Source: Bacteroidota bacterium
Lineage (GTDB): Bacteria > Bacteroidota > Bacteroidia > B-17B0 > Aurantibacillaceae
Assembly: GCA_018267825.1 (NCBI GenBank)
Contig: JAFDXR010000028.1
Location: 64,001 to 103,611, forward strand
Length of the DNA: 39,611 bases
Reading direction: 5' to 3'
Numbering within the stretch: position 1 is the first letter of the stretch; each line of letters begins with the position of its first letter. Both the position numbers and the translations under genes were made by a program. The notes under the pieces are model-generated. The model was given only the letters and a program-made list of their open reading frames with translations, was not told where the DNA came from and did no database searches. This document shows positions 31,922 to 39,611 of this stretch, piece after piece.

Positions 31922-32869
31922 GCTTTTTTTCTCTTTATGCCAACTGAATGGATCTCTGAGAATCACATCGACCATCACATTGAGGGAGTTGTTGAAATTG
32001 GGAGATGTGACCCGTTCGCGCCAGTACTGATACATCAGGCCGAGGTCTACATCGATCCGGTTTTCATGCATGCTGCGCCTGTAATAAAGCGAGAGACGGT
32101 TTTCCATAAAGGTAATATCCGACCAGTGTTTGCCCGTGGCCAGGACATTGGCTTGACCAAATTTGACTGTGGAAGCAAGGACTTCATCATTACACAGGAT
32201 CCAGTTTTTCTGATTGCTGAATAATGGAATTTTCCAATTGGTCATAAACCGGGTCCTGAATTCAAATGGGGTGGTCCAGCGTTTCGACAAATCCTGGTCA
32301 TAATAGAATCGTTCATCAAAGCGAATGGTGTTCGATATCTTTATTTTTTTGAGTTTCAGGTCATAATAAAATTTCTGGTAAGGTCTGAATTCGTTTCTCC
32401 AAGCATAAGGGTAACTACGTGAATCGTACGGAGGGGTATCGTTATAGGCATTGCGGCGCCAGTAACCTGCACATATAGCCACCCCGAAGTGTTCGTTGAT
32501 TTTGAATACAAAGTTTTGCATCACCACATTCAATCCCTGTCGTTTGGCTATATCGAAGTTGTCGGGGTCGCTGTGCCTGCCATAACCAAAATCGGTAACG
32601 GATGTCCAGCGTTTGCTAAGCTCCTGATCAATGCCAAGGGCTGTCCACATGGTTACCTGGCCACCCTGAGCTTCGGCAGCGATTTGTGCCTTCACCGCGA
32701 AGGCAAGCAACAGGCAGCAAGTGCCGGTAAGTATGTACCTGAAAGGAGGGATAGGTGTAGGGTTGGAGGGAATAAAAAGAGCCGCTACTGGTGTAACGGC
32801 TCTGTAAAATGGTTTTATGCTTTTACGCTGGCCCGGATTATATTTAAGGCACCACCGGCTTTGAACCAC
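31913..32869 (-). CDS. DUF2490 outer-membrane protein, start codon uncertain
   Basis: The well-supported part is a signal-peptide-like stretch ([19 protein letters not shown]) and a mature domain of about 250 residues matching DUF2490, with aromatic-rich alternating strands ([63 protein letters not shown]), consistent with a small outer-membrane beta-barrel of unknown role. No in-frame ATG lies before the signal sequence. The only canonical upstream start is a GTG at 32869 inside the aconitase gene and ahead of its terminator, which would make an oddly long N-terminus. ATC at 32752 or ATT at 32773 would give sensible signal peptides but are rare starts. The stop TAG (31913-31915) lies inside the adjacent repeat module C. 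The gene may be decaying. Confidence 0.7.
   Translation of the reverse strand: MVQSRWCLKYNPGQRKSIKPFYRAVTPVAALFIPSNPTPIPPFRYILTGTCCLLLAFAVKAQIAAEAQGGQVTMWTALGIDQELSKRWTSVTDFGYGRHSDPDNFDIAKRQGLNVVMQNFVFKINEHFGVAICAGYWRRNAYNDTPPYDSRSYPYAWRNEFRPYQKFYYDLKLKKIKISNTIRFDERFYYDQDLSKRWTTPFEFRTRFMTNWKIPLFSNQKNWILCNDEVLASTVKFGQANVLATGKHWSDITFMENRLSLYYRRSMHENRIDVDLGLMYQYWRERVTSPNFNNSLNVMVDVILRDPFSWHKEKKSQG
32774..32802 (-). terminator. aconitase terminator
   Basis: A 10-bp stem (GAGCCGTTAC with GTAGCGGCTC on the minus strand, one T-G pair, loop ACCA) is followed by a TTTTT tract, 12 nt after the aconitase stop. It lies within the 5' part of the DUF2490 frame, which argues against translation of that gene from the GTG at 32869. 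Confidence 0.88.
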
Positions 32870-35082
32870 TCAATTTGTTGAGCGTTGTAGCTATGGTTAG
32901 CCTTGATAGAATCCTTGCTTCCGTCTTTGTGTGTAAACACAACTGTAAGTGGAACACCAGGTGCAAAGCTTGTCAGTCCAATGATATCAACGGTATCATC
33001 TTCCTGAATTTTGTTATAGTCTTCTTTATCGGCAAAAGTCAGTGCCAGCATACCTTGTTTCTTCAGGTTGGTTTCGTGGATACGGGCAAAAGATTTTACC
33101 ATCACGGCACGAACACCCAGGTGACGTGGTTCCATGGCAGCGTGCTCACGTGATGAACCTTCACCGTAGTTTTCGTCACCGATCACAATAGAGCCGATGT
33201 TTTCTGCTTTATAGGCACGTTGTACTTTCGGAACTTCGTCGTAGGCACCTGTCAGTTGATTTTTTACTTTATTGGCTGTATCGTTGTATGAGTTAATAGC
33301 ACCAATCAGCATGTTGTTTGAGATGTTGTCGAGGTGGCCACGGTATTTCAGCCATGGACCTGCCATCGAGATGTGGTCGGTAGTACATTTACCTTTTACG
33401 CGGATGAGGAGTTTCAATCCGTGTAAATCTGTACCTTCCCATGCTTTGAAAGGAGCGAGTAATTGTAAGCGGTCTGATGTAGGGCTTACTTTTACTTCTA
33501 CGCTGCTTCCATCGGCAGCAGGAGCCTGGAATCCGGGATCATCTACAGAGAAACCTTTGGTAGGTAACTCATCGCCGGTTGGAGGATCCAGTTTTACAGC
33601 CACACCGTCTTCATTGATAAGTGTATCTGTTAGTGGATTAAATCCGAGGTCGCCGGCAATGGCCAATGCAGTTACGATTTCAGGAGAGGCAACGAATGCA
33701 TGTGTATTCGGGTTACCATCCTGGCGCGCTGCAAAGTTACGGTTGAAGGAGTGGATGATGGTGTTTTTTTCTTTTTTCTCAGCACCGGCGCGATCCCACA
33801 TACCAATGCAGGGGCCGCAGGCGTTTGAGAATACGTTTCCACCAATTTTATTGAAAATGCCAATGAAACCATCGCGCTCAATGGTATAGCGTACCTGCTG
33901 AGAGCCTGGTGTAATAGAGAATTCGGCTTTTGCTTTTACTTTTTTATCGGCAGCCTGTTTCGCCAGGGAAGCCGCACGTGAAATGTCTTCGTAAGAAGAG
34001 TTGGTACATGAACCGATCAATCCGGCTTTCACTTCCATTGGCCAGCCTTTTTCAGCAGCTACTTTTTTCAGCTGGGAGATAGGTGTTGCCAGATCCGGAG
34101 TGAATGGACCGTTTACGTATGGCTCCAGTTCAGAGAGGTTGATCTCGATCACTTCATCGAAATATTTTGCAGGGTCTGCATATACTTCAGGGTCGCCGGT
34201 TAAGTCGGCTTTGATTTTATCGGCCAGGGCTGCTACATCGGCACGGCCTGTAGCTGCCAGGTAGCGGGCCATGCTGGCATCGTAACCGAAGGTAGATGTG
34301 GTTGCTCCGATTTCGGCACCCATGTTGGCAATAGTACCTTTTCCGGTACAGCTGAGGCTTTCAGCGCCTTCACCAAAATATTCCACGATTTTGTCGGTAC
34401 CACCTTTTACGGTAAGGATACCGGCCACTTTCAGAATGATGTCTTTGGCAGAGCACCATCCGTTTAATTTACCGGTCAGTTTAATACCGATCAGTTTAGG
34501 CCATTTTAATTCCCATGGTAAGCCGGCCATGACGTCGCAGGCATCAGCTCCGCCAACACCAATAGCGATCATACCCAAACCACCGGCATTTACGGTGTGA
34601 GAATCGGTACCGATCATCATACCACCCGGAAATGCATAGTTCTCGAGCATAACCTGGTGAATGATACCGGCGCCCGGTTTCCAGAAACCGATACCATATT
34701 TATTGGTTACAGACGATAAGAAGTCGTATACTTCCTGGTTTACTTTAATAGCGCGTTCCAAGTCAGGTTTTGAATTGTCTTTGGCTGTAATTAAGTGGTC
34801 GCAGTGTACGGTAGATGGCACTGCTACACGTGGACGACCGGCCTGCATGAATTGTAATAAAGCCATTTGTGCCGTGGCATCCTGCATGGTTACACGATCC
34901 GGAGCGAAATCCACGTAGGATTTTCCGCGTTCGAAATTTTCAAATTTCTGATCTTTGTGTAAGTGGGAGAATAAGATTTTCTCCGACAGGGTTAACGGGC
35001 GGCCCAGTGCTTTGCGGGCGGCTTCAATACGCGAAGGCATCGCTTCGTATACCTTCTTAATCATGTCAATGTCAAAAGCCAT
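32815..35082 (-). CDS. acn: aconitate hydratase
   Basis: This 755-residue cytoplasmic enzyme interconverts citrate and isocitrate in the TCA cycle through a 4Fe-4S cluster. Cluster cysteines appear in [10 protein letters not shown] and [12 protein letters not shown]. Other landmarks are [51 protein letters not shown] and, in the swivelling C-terminal domain, [22 protein letters not shown]. Length and the start [15 protein letters not shown] fit the mitochondrial-type aconitases found in Bacteroidota rather than AcnB. A TAACTTCG sequence, near to the TAnnTTTG consensus, lies about 45 nt upstream. It is followed by its own terminator. Confidence 0.97.
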   Translation of the reverse strand: MAFDIDMIKKVYEAMPSRIEAARKALGRPLTLSEKILFSHLHKDQKFENFERGKSYVDFAPDRVTMQDATAQMALLQFMQAGRPRVAVPSTVHCDHLITAKDNSKPDLERAIKVNQEVYDFLSSVTNKYGIGFWKPGAGIIHQVMLENYAFPGGMMIGTDSHTVNAGGLGMIAIGVGGADACDVMAGLPWELKWPKLIGIKLTGKLNGWCSAKDIILKVAGILTVKGGTDKIVEYFGEGAESLSCTGKGTIANMGAEIGATTSTFGYDASMARYLAATGRADVAALADKIKADLTGDPEVYADPAKYFDEVIEINLSELEPYVNGPFTPDLATPISQLKKVAAEKGWPMEVKAGLIGSCTNSSYEDISRAASLAKQAADKKVKAKAEFSITPGSQQVRYTIERDGFIGIFNKIGGNVFSNACGPCIGMWDRAGAEKKEKNTIIHSFNRNFAARQDGNPNTHAFVASPEIVTALAIAGDLGFNPLTDTLINEDGVAVKLDPPTGDELPTKGFSVDDPGFQAPAADGSSVEVKVSPTSDRLQLLAPFKAWEGTDLHGLKLLIRVKGKCTTDHISMAGPWLKYRGHLDNISNNMLIGAINSYNDTANKVKNQLTGAYDEVPKVQRAYKAENIGSIVIGDENYGEGSSREHAAMEPRHLGVRAVMVKSFARIHETNLKKQGMLALTFADKEDYNKIQEDDTVDIIGLTSFAPGVPLTVVFTHKDGSKDSIKANHSYNAQQIEWFKAGGALNIIRASVKA

Positions 35083-35283
35083 ATGTGTAATTTTTAAGTT
35101 AGAATTCTGTTTCAGAATTTGCGGAACGAAGTTACTAATTTTATACCATAAAAGGGGTAGAAAAACTGGAAATTATACCACCGTTATCGGAAAAGTTTCA
35201 ACAGGGCAGGGCAGGCCTCCGGAAGTTCTGAAAGGTAATTCAGGCAGAATGTCCGAAGGTATACACACTTGAAACTAAATAGC

Positions 35284-35291
35284 TACTTTTG
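35284..35291 (+). promoter_or_regulatory. candidate -7 promoter element of the permease gene
   Basis: TACTTTTG matches TAnnTTTG exactly and ends 4 nt before the chosen ATG at 35296. The frame continues upstream to a TTG at 35269 by passing through this motif, which supports the ATG. Confidence 0.45.
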
Positions 35292-35295
35292 TTTC

Positions 35296-36540
35296 ATGGC
35301 ACTTTTGGTCAGTGAGAATATAAAGATTGCAGTAGAGTCGATTAAAGCCAATAAACTGAGGGCTTATATCACCATGCTCATCATCTTCCTGGGGATCACG
35401 GCGCTGGTTGGGATTTCGTCGGCCATCGATGCCATGCGGGGCTCCATTAACAGCAATTTCACCAGCATGGGGGCCAATTCATTTACGATCCGTAACCGCG
35501 AAACAACGCTGAGAATAGGCCGTCGCGGGAAGAAATCGAAAAAATACGAAGCCATTACCTATAAGGAAGCATTGCGCTTTAAAAATGAATTTGCATTTCC
35601 TGTGACCACAGCGGTTTCGACCATGGCCAATTTTGCGGCGGTGATGAAATATGCTTCTGAAAAAACAAATCCGAATATACAGTTGTTTGGCGGCGATGAA
35701 AATTACCTGGCAACATCGGGTTACGAACTGGAAAAGGGACGGAACTTTTCGCCACAGGAGATCACGTCGGGCGCCCATGTGGTTATTATAGGCAAGGATG
35801 TGGAGTTTGATTTGTTTAAGGGAAAACAGCGCGCCCTCGATAAAACCATCACCATTGTTGGTGGTGGGCATTATAAGGTCATAGGTGTTCTGAAGAGCAA
35901 GGGAAACAGCATGGGGTTCGGGGGCGATAAAGTCGGGATTATTCCTTTGACCAATGCGCGCCAGTATTTCGGAAAGCCCGATATGAGCTTTACCATCAGT
36001 GTGCTGGCAGATAATCCATCCATTTATAACCTGGCCATAAATGAAGCGACAGGTGTTTTCCGAAAAGTAAGGAAACTGCCGTTGGGGCTGGAAGATGATT
36101 TTGAAATTACGCGGGCCGACAGCCTGGCGAATATGCTTATAGATCTGACCTCTAAATTGTCGGCCGCTGCCATGGCCATAGGTATTATTACCCTGCTTGG
36201 CGCATCGATCGGGCTTATGAATATTATGCTGGTGTCGGTAACCGAACGTACCCGCGAGATCGGGATCCGTAAGGCCCTGGGAGCTACCCAGCAAACCATC
36301 AAGGCGCAGTTCCTGATCGAGAGTATTGTGATCTGTGTGATGGGTGGCATTTTTGGGATATTGATGGGGATCGTGGCGGCTAACCTTATTTCATTTCAGC
36401 TGAGTTCCGATTTCTTTATGCCATGGACCTGGATCATTGTTGGTTTTGTGGTATGTATTGTGGTAGGCCTTGTGAGTGGCTATATTCCGGCGAGGCGTGC
36501 TTCCAAACTCGACCCTATCGAGAGTTTGCGTTTCGAGTGA
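35296..36540 (+). CDS. MacB/FtsX-type ABC transporter permease
   Basis: This 414-residue inner-membrane protein has the MacB-FtsX layout: one N-terminal membrane helix after ENIKIAVESIKANKLRAYITML, a large periplasmic domain of about 240 residues (GANSFTIRNRE, GYELEKGRNFSPQEI), then three C-terminal membrane helices with the conserved cytoplasmic segment VTERTREIGIRKALGATQQTI and a terminal PARRASKLDPIESLRFE. Such permeases move lipoproteins, peptides or drugs, or transmit mechanical force to the periplasm. The ATPase partner is not in the window; the next gene is an unrelated esterase. Start ATG 35296 is preferred (MALLVSEN). Confidence 0.93.
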   Translation: MALLVSENIKIAVESIKANKLRAYITMLIIFLGITALVGISSAIDAMRGSINSNFTSMGANSFTIRNRETTLRIGRRGKKSKKYEAITYKEALRFKNEFAFPVTTAVSTMANFAAVMKYASEKTNPNIQLFGGDENYLATSGYELEKGRNFSPQEITSGAHVVIIGKDVEFDLFKGKQRALDKTITIVGGGHYKVIGVLKSKGNSMGFGGDKVGIIPLTNARQYFGKPDMSFTISVLADNPSIYNLAINEATGVFRKVRKLPLGLEDDFEITRADSLANMLIDLTSKLSAAAMAIGIITLLGASIGLMNIMLVSVTERTREIGIRKALGATQQTIKAQFLIESIVICVMGGIFGILMGIVAANLISFQLSSDFFMPWTWIIVGFVVCIVVGLVSGYIPARRASKLDPIESLRFE

Positions 36541-36561
36541 TTCTTTTTATTAAATTGCAGT

Positions 36562-37695
36562 ATGATTAAACGGGTTTATGCTTTCACAGCCATTCTGCTG
36601 GCTTTATGTGTTCATGCAATTTCCGGAACATCGATTACCGACAGTATTATCTCCGGAGGTATTTACCGCAGTTATATATTATATGTACCAGCTATATATA
36701 ATAGTTCACACGCCACACCACTCGTGATCAATATGCACGGCTATGGCTCCAATATGCAGCAACAGCAGTTGTATGGCAATTTTATGCCGATAGCCGATAC
36801 CGCCAATTTCCTGGTGGTACATCCGCAGGGAACATACAACAGCGGCCAGGCTTTCTGGAACGCTGGCATCAGTCCGGCTCTTGTAAACGATGTACAGTTT
36901 ATTTCAGATCTGATCGATAGCCTGAAACTGCAATATAATATAGACCTGACATCTGTATATGCTACGGGGATGAGTAATGGTGGTTTTATGAGTCATACGC
37001 TGGCCTGTTCATTGAACAACCGCATTGCCGCTATTGCTTCTGTTACAGGTAGTATTTTCAATACGCAGTACACCACCTGTGTGCCTAACCGTGTGGTGCC
37101 TGTGATGCAGATTCATGGTACAGCCGATGGAACGGTGCCTTACGGTGGCGGATCGGGTATGGAACCGATTGATACCGTTATTTCTTTCTGGCGTCGCAAC
37201 GCAGGCTGCAATGCCACCGCATCTTTCAGCAATGTGCCCAATACCAATACGACCGATGGTTGTACGGCAGAACACTATTTGTATAACGGTGGTATAAACG
37301 GAGCCACGATCGAGTTTTATAAAATCATTGGTGGCGGTCATTCCTGGCCCGGTGCCCCGGTCAACATCAATGTAACCAATATGGATTTCAATGCTTCGGT
37401 GGAGATCTGGCGTTTTTTCAGGAAATATAAACTCAACCAGTTTGTAGCCGGTATTGAACCCGTGAATGAGTTAGAACATCAGGTACGTGTTTTCCCTAAT
37501 CCTTCAGCTTCCTTTATACGTGTGGAGTCTGAGGGCATGCCTCTGACCTCCGTGGAGCTACGTGATCTGAGCGGACGGGTATTGGCAGTGCAAACCGGTA
37601 TGACCCTGGATCTGAGCGGGTATAGCAGCGGCATATACTTTTTGAAAATTTATTCGAATCATAACTTTATCGTAAAAAAAGTCGTACGGGATTAA
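36562..37695 (+). CDS. secreted PHB-depolymerase/LpqC-type esterase with T9SS type A sorting domain
   Basis: This 377-residue exported alpha/beta hydrolase has a signal peptide and the catalytic triad Ser138 (GMSNGG), Asp189 (HGTADGTVP) and His260 (GGGHSWPG). The order, the oxyanion-side NMHGYGSN and the VVHPQGT segment fit the LpqC/poly(3-hydroxybutyrate)-depolymerase-like family, which also includes feruloyl and acetylxylan esterases; the real substrate is unknown. Residues about 305-377 form a T9SS sorting domain (VFPNPSASFIRVES ... LRDLSGRVL ... LSGYSSGIYFLKIYS). It follows the permease by 21 nt on the same strand and may be cotranscribed. Confidence 0.93.
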   Translation: MIKRVYAFTAILLALCVHAISGTSITDSIISGGIYRSYILYVPAIYNSSHATPLVINMHGYGSNMQQQQLYGNFMPIADTANFLVVHPQGTYNSGQAFWNAGISPALVNDVQFISDLIDSLKLQYNIDLTSVYATGMSNGGFMSHTLACSLNNRIAAIASVTGSIFNTQYTTCVPNRVVPVMQIHGTADGTVPYGGGSGMEPIDTVISFWRRNAGCNATASFSNVPNTNTTDGCTAEHYLYNGGINGATIEFYKIIGGGHSWPGAPVNINVTNMDFNASVEIWRFFRKYKLNQFVAGIEPVNELEHQVRVFPNPSASFIRVESEGMPLTSVELRDLSGRVLAVQTGMTLDLSGYSSGIYFLKIYSNHNFIVKKVVRD

Positions 37696-37715
37696 CCCTG
37701 TTAGCTTGTATTTTT

Positions 37716-38660
37716 ATGGGATTGCTTAAACATCCGGTAATAGCTTTTTTGAAACTGATTCGGGTCGAAAACCTGCTGATTATTGCATTTACACTTTATG
37801 CAATTGGTTATAATTTTTTCAATCTTAATCTGCGCCATCCCTTTCATCTCAATGAGTTTCTGACAAGCCTGCTTATAATAAGTACTGTGCTTATTGCCGC
37901 GGCAGGGTATATCATCAACGATTATTTTGATGTGAAAACAGACCTGATCAATCATCCGGAAACGGTGGTGATCGACCGGGTGATCAAGCGCCGTTGGGCG
38001 ATGGTTCTGCACATTGTATTCAGTTCTATTGGTCTGATTCTGGGTGTGTATATAGCGTTGAAGTGTCATCATATTTCACTGGTGTTGTTCCAGATCCTGG
38101 CCATTGTGTTGTTGTGGTTTTATTCGACACATTTTAAAAAGCAACTGCTCGTCGGGAATATTGTTGTGTCGCTGCTTACAGCCTCTATTCCGCTGATGCC
38201 GCTGATTTATAACCTGGATGGCTCGGACAGTACCGGTAAAGATTCAAATCCGGGAATTGAAGATATTATAACCTATCATTCGATGGTGGTGCTGATGTTT
38301 GCAGGTTTCGCCTTTCTGACCTCATTTGCCCGTGAAATCATTAAGGATATGGAAGACTACAAGGGCGATATACAAACCGGTTGCCGCACCATGCCTATAG
38401 AATGGGGCATGATCACCAGTAAGGTATTTACATTCTTTTTGCTGGTTATTATTGTAGGGGTGCTGGCTTTTGTATCGCTTAAGCTGTTTCAGTATGATAA
38501 AATTATGCAGTTGTGGTATGCTGTTGGACTTATGATTCTGCCTTTGCTGGTTCTCATGTTCATGGTCATACGTGCAAACACCTCCCGGCATTTTAAAATG
38601 GCAAGCTTATTGCTTAAGTTTGTCATGCTTTCGGGCATTACCTTTATGTTTTTTTTATAA
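37716..38660 (+). CDS. UbiA-family prenyltransferase
   Basis: This 314-residue membrane protein of about nine helices carries the two Asp-rich Mg-diphosphate sites of UbiA enzymes: NDYFDVKTD at 68-76 and DMEDYKGD at 211-218. The family attaches isoprenoid chains to aromatic or glycerol-phosphate acceptors. Bacteroidota proteins of this kind are commonly annotated geranylgeranylglycerol-phosphate geranylgeranyltransferase, but menaquinone-type or other acceptors are not excluded. The start ATG follows the esterase by 20 nt. The stop is 1 nt before maf, so those two are probably translated from one message. Confidence 0.9.
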   Translation: MGLLKHPVIAFLKLIRVENLLIIAFTLYAIGYNFFNLNLRHPFHLNEFLTSLLIISTVLIAAAGYIINDYFDVKTDLINHPETVVIDRVIKRRWAMVLHIVFSSIGLILGVYIALKCHHISLVLFQILAIVLLWFYSTHFKKQLLVGNIVVSLLTASIPLMPLIYNLDGSDSTGKDSNPGIEDIITYHSMVVLMFAGFAFLTSFAREIIKDMEDYKGDIQTGCRTMPIEWGMITSKVFTFFLLVIIVGVLAFVSLKLFQYDKIMQLWYAVGLMILPLLVLMFMVIRANTSRHFKMASLLLKFVMLSGITFMFFL

Positions 38661-38661
38661 T

Positions 38662-39255
38662 ATGAACCACGTCGAACAAATATTAAAAGAGTTTCCTTAC
38701 CAGCTTATTCTTGGTTCCAATTCGCCGCGCCGGCAGGAATTATTGAAAAGCCTTGGATTCGATTTTCTGAATAAACCGTTAAATGTAGATGAGTCTTTCC
38801 CGGTTGATCTGCAGGCTGAAGAAATTCCGCTGTACCTGGCTGAGAAAAAGGCCGACGCATACGACGAAGAGCTGAAGGACACGGAGATTCTGATCACCGC
38901 CGATACGATCGTTTGGTGTGATGGCAAAGCGTTTAACAAACCAGCAAATTTTGTGGAAGGGAAAAAAATGCTGGAAACTCTCAGCGGCCGCATGCATGAG
39001 GTGTTCACAGGTGTATGCCTGAAGAGTGGGAATAAACAAACCACCTTTTATGATGTGAGTAAAGTGTATTTCAAAAAACTGAAAGCCGAAGAAATCGAAT
39101 ACTATTTGACCAATTACAGTCCTTATGATAAGGCCGGTGGTTATGGTGTACAGGATTGGATCGGCTATATAGGCATTGATAAAATTGAAGGAAGTTTTTA
39201 TAATGTGATGGGACTTCCGGTCAAGGAGCTGTATGAGGAACTTATTAAATTTTAA
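38662..39255 (+). CDS. maf: Maf-family nucleoside triphosphate pyrophosphatase
   Basis: This 197-residue cytoplasmic protein hydrolyses noncanonical or excess nucleoside triphosphates (dTTP/UTP or modified pyrimidines in characterised Maf proteins), limiting their misincorporation. The family signature LGSNSPRRQELLKSLGFDF is at about 16-34, followed by DESFP, ITADTIVWCDG, NFVEGKKMLETLSGRMHEVFTGVCL and YDKAGGYGVQDWIGYIGIDKIEGSFYNVMGLP. The frame extends 30 codons upstream, but the ATG at 38662, 1 nt after the UbiA stop, gives the standard N-terminus. A strong terminator follows. Confidence 0.96.
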   Translation: MNHVEQILKEFPYQLILGSNSPRRQELLKSLGFDFLNKPLNVDESFPVDLQAEEIPLYLAEKKADAYDEELKDTEILITADTIVWCDGKAFNKPANFVEGKKMLETLSGRMHEVFTGVCLKSGNKQTTFYDVSKVYFKKLKAEEIEYYLTNYSPYDKAGGYGVQDWIGYIGIDKIEGSFYNVMGLPVKELYEELIKF

Positions 39256-39266
39256 AACACATTCAG

Positions 39267-39297
39267 AATCCCCGGTCTTACCGGGGATTTTTCTTTT
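39267..39297 (+). terminator. terminator of the ubiA-maf transcript
   Basis: A perfect 10-bp stem (AATCCCCGGT with ACCGGGGATT, loop CTT) runs into TTTTCTTTT, 12 nt after the maf stop. Confidence 0.93.
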
Positions 39298-39322
39298 ACA
39301 GGATTATCCGGGATATTTCGCG

Positions 39323-39611
39323 CAGAAGGATAGGAAGTGGTTCAGCGGAAATCAGCGAGAACCTTTTCACGCAGATGTGCGCAGATGCAGGACACGCAGA
39401 TTCACACAGAAGGATAGGATGGGGTTCAGCGGAAATCAGCGAGAACTTTTCTCGCAGATGTGCGCAGATACAGAACACGTAGATTCACACAGAGGGTAAA
39501 ATGTGGTTCAGTGAAAATCAGCCAGAACTTTTCACACAAATGTGCGCAGATGCGGGGCACGCAGATTTACACAGAGGGTAAAATGTTGTTCAGTGAAAAT
39601 CAGCGAGAACT
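39323..39611. repeat. tandem repeat with ~83-nt period (continues past the right edge)
   Basis: Three full units and part of a fourth start at 39323, 39407, 39490 and 39572, so the period is 84, 83 and 82 nt. Each has the order CAGARGG, GGTTCAGYGRAAATCAG, GAACTTTT, GCAGATGTGCGCAGAT, then ACRCGCAGATT. Short open frames cross the repeat in both strands but are products of it and are not annotated. Each unit has GTTC and GAAC arms around a loop of about 15 nt, so it may form a weak stem. The function is unknown; the array likely extends further. Confidence 0.88.

Noticed and set aside
31579..32030. ORFs over hairpin cluster 2
   Set aside because: Same peptides derived from the palindromes; they overlap the DUF2490 gene and show no protein-like pattern.
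39233..39499. Possible 88-residue ORF, and a 60-residue minus-strand ORF, at the right edge
   Set aside because: They are read through the maf end, the terminator and the 83-nt tandem repeat. Repeated peptide units reflect the repeat, not a protein.

Overview
The window is chromosomal DNA from a member of the Bacteroidota, most likely a free-living, non-Bacteroides lineage. The evidence is direct: two proteins carry C-terminal type IX secretion (T9SS type A) sorting domains, there are TPR/PD40 repeat proteins, a DUF4369-TlpA lipoprotein and a DUF2490 outer-membrane protein, start codons lack Shine-Dalgarno sequences, and several genes are preceded by the Bacteroidota -7 promoter motif TAnnTTTG. 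The order and genus cannot be fixed from the sequence alone. Most genes are housekeeping or envelope genes.

Layout. 1-3640 (minus): a partial DUF4159 gene and a tandem pair of paralogous TPR/PD40 envelope proteins. 3689-7171 (minus): mutL followed by two rhomboid proteases. 7444-9618: tRNA-Ser(GCU), then a small islet holding a hipBA toxin-antitoxin pair, bracketed by repeated copies of the tRNA 3' end and its terminator. 9787-12759 (plus): a YjdM-type zinc-ribbon protein, a small membrane protein, an AlkB-like dioxygenase, and a membrane PAS protein with a histidine-kinase H-box but no ATPase domain. 12756-19238 (minus): an apparent operon gatB - tlpA-like lipoprotein - large M1 peptidase - lpxH-like hydrolase. 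19507-22904 (plus): an unknown secreted protein and a UvrD/PcrA helicase.

22905-23804 is a gene-free 900-nt array of short hairpins and longer modules. A rearranged, inverted counterpart lies at about 31500-31921. Between them (minus, except 27091) are a secreted M14 carboxypeptidase, a His/Asp-rich lipoprotein, a small secreted protein, and a tightly packed methyltransferase - ZIP transporter - priA operon. 31913-35082 (minus): aconitase and a DUF2490 protein with an abnormal start and a repeat-supplied stop. 35296-39255 (plus): an FtsX/MacB-type permease, a T9SS-exported esterase, a UbiA prenyltransferase and Maf. The right edge is an 83-nt tandem repeat.

The most unusual features are (1) the mosaic hairpin-repeat family, with compensatory base changes in its stems, permuted module order and a 153-nt module in opposite orientation 8.2 kb away; (2) the tRNA-Ser-associated hipBA islet with att-like repeats and a clear double operator; and (3) a recurring TACYTTTR-N3-6-ATG arrangement at five gene starts, suggesting very short-leader or leaderless transcripts. 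No CRISPR array, insertion-sequence transposase, phage or biosynthetic cluster was seen.
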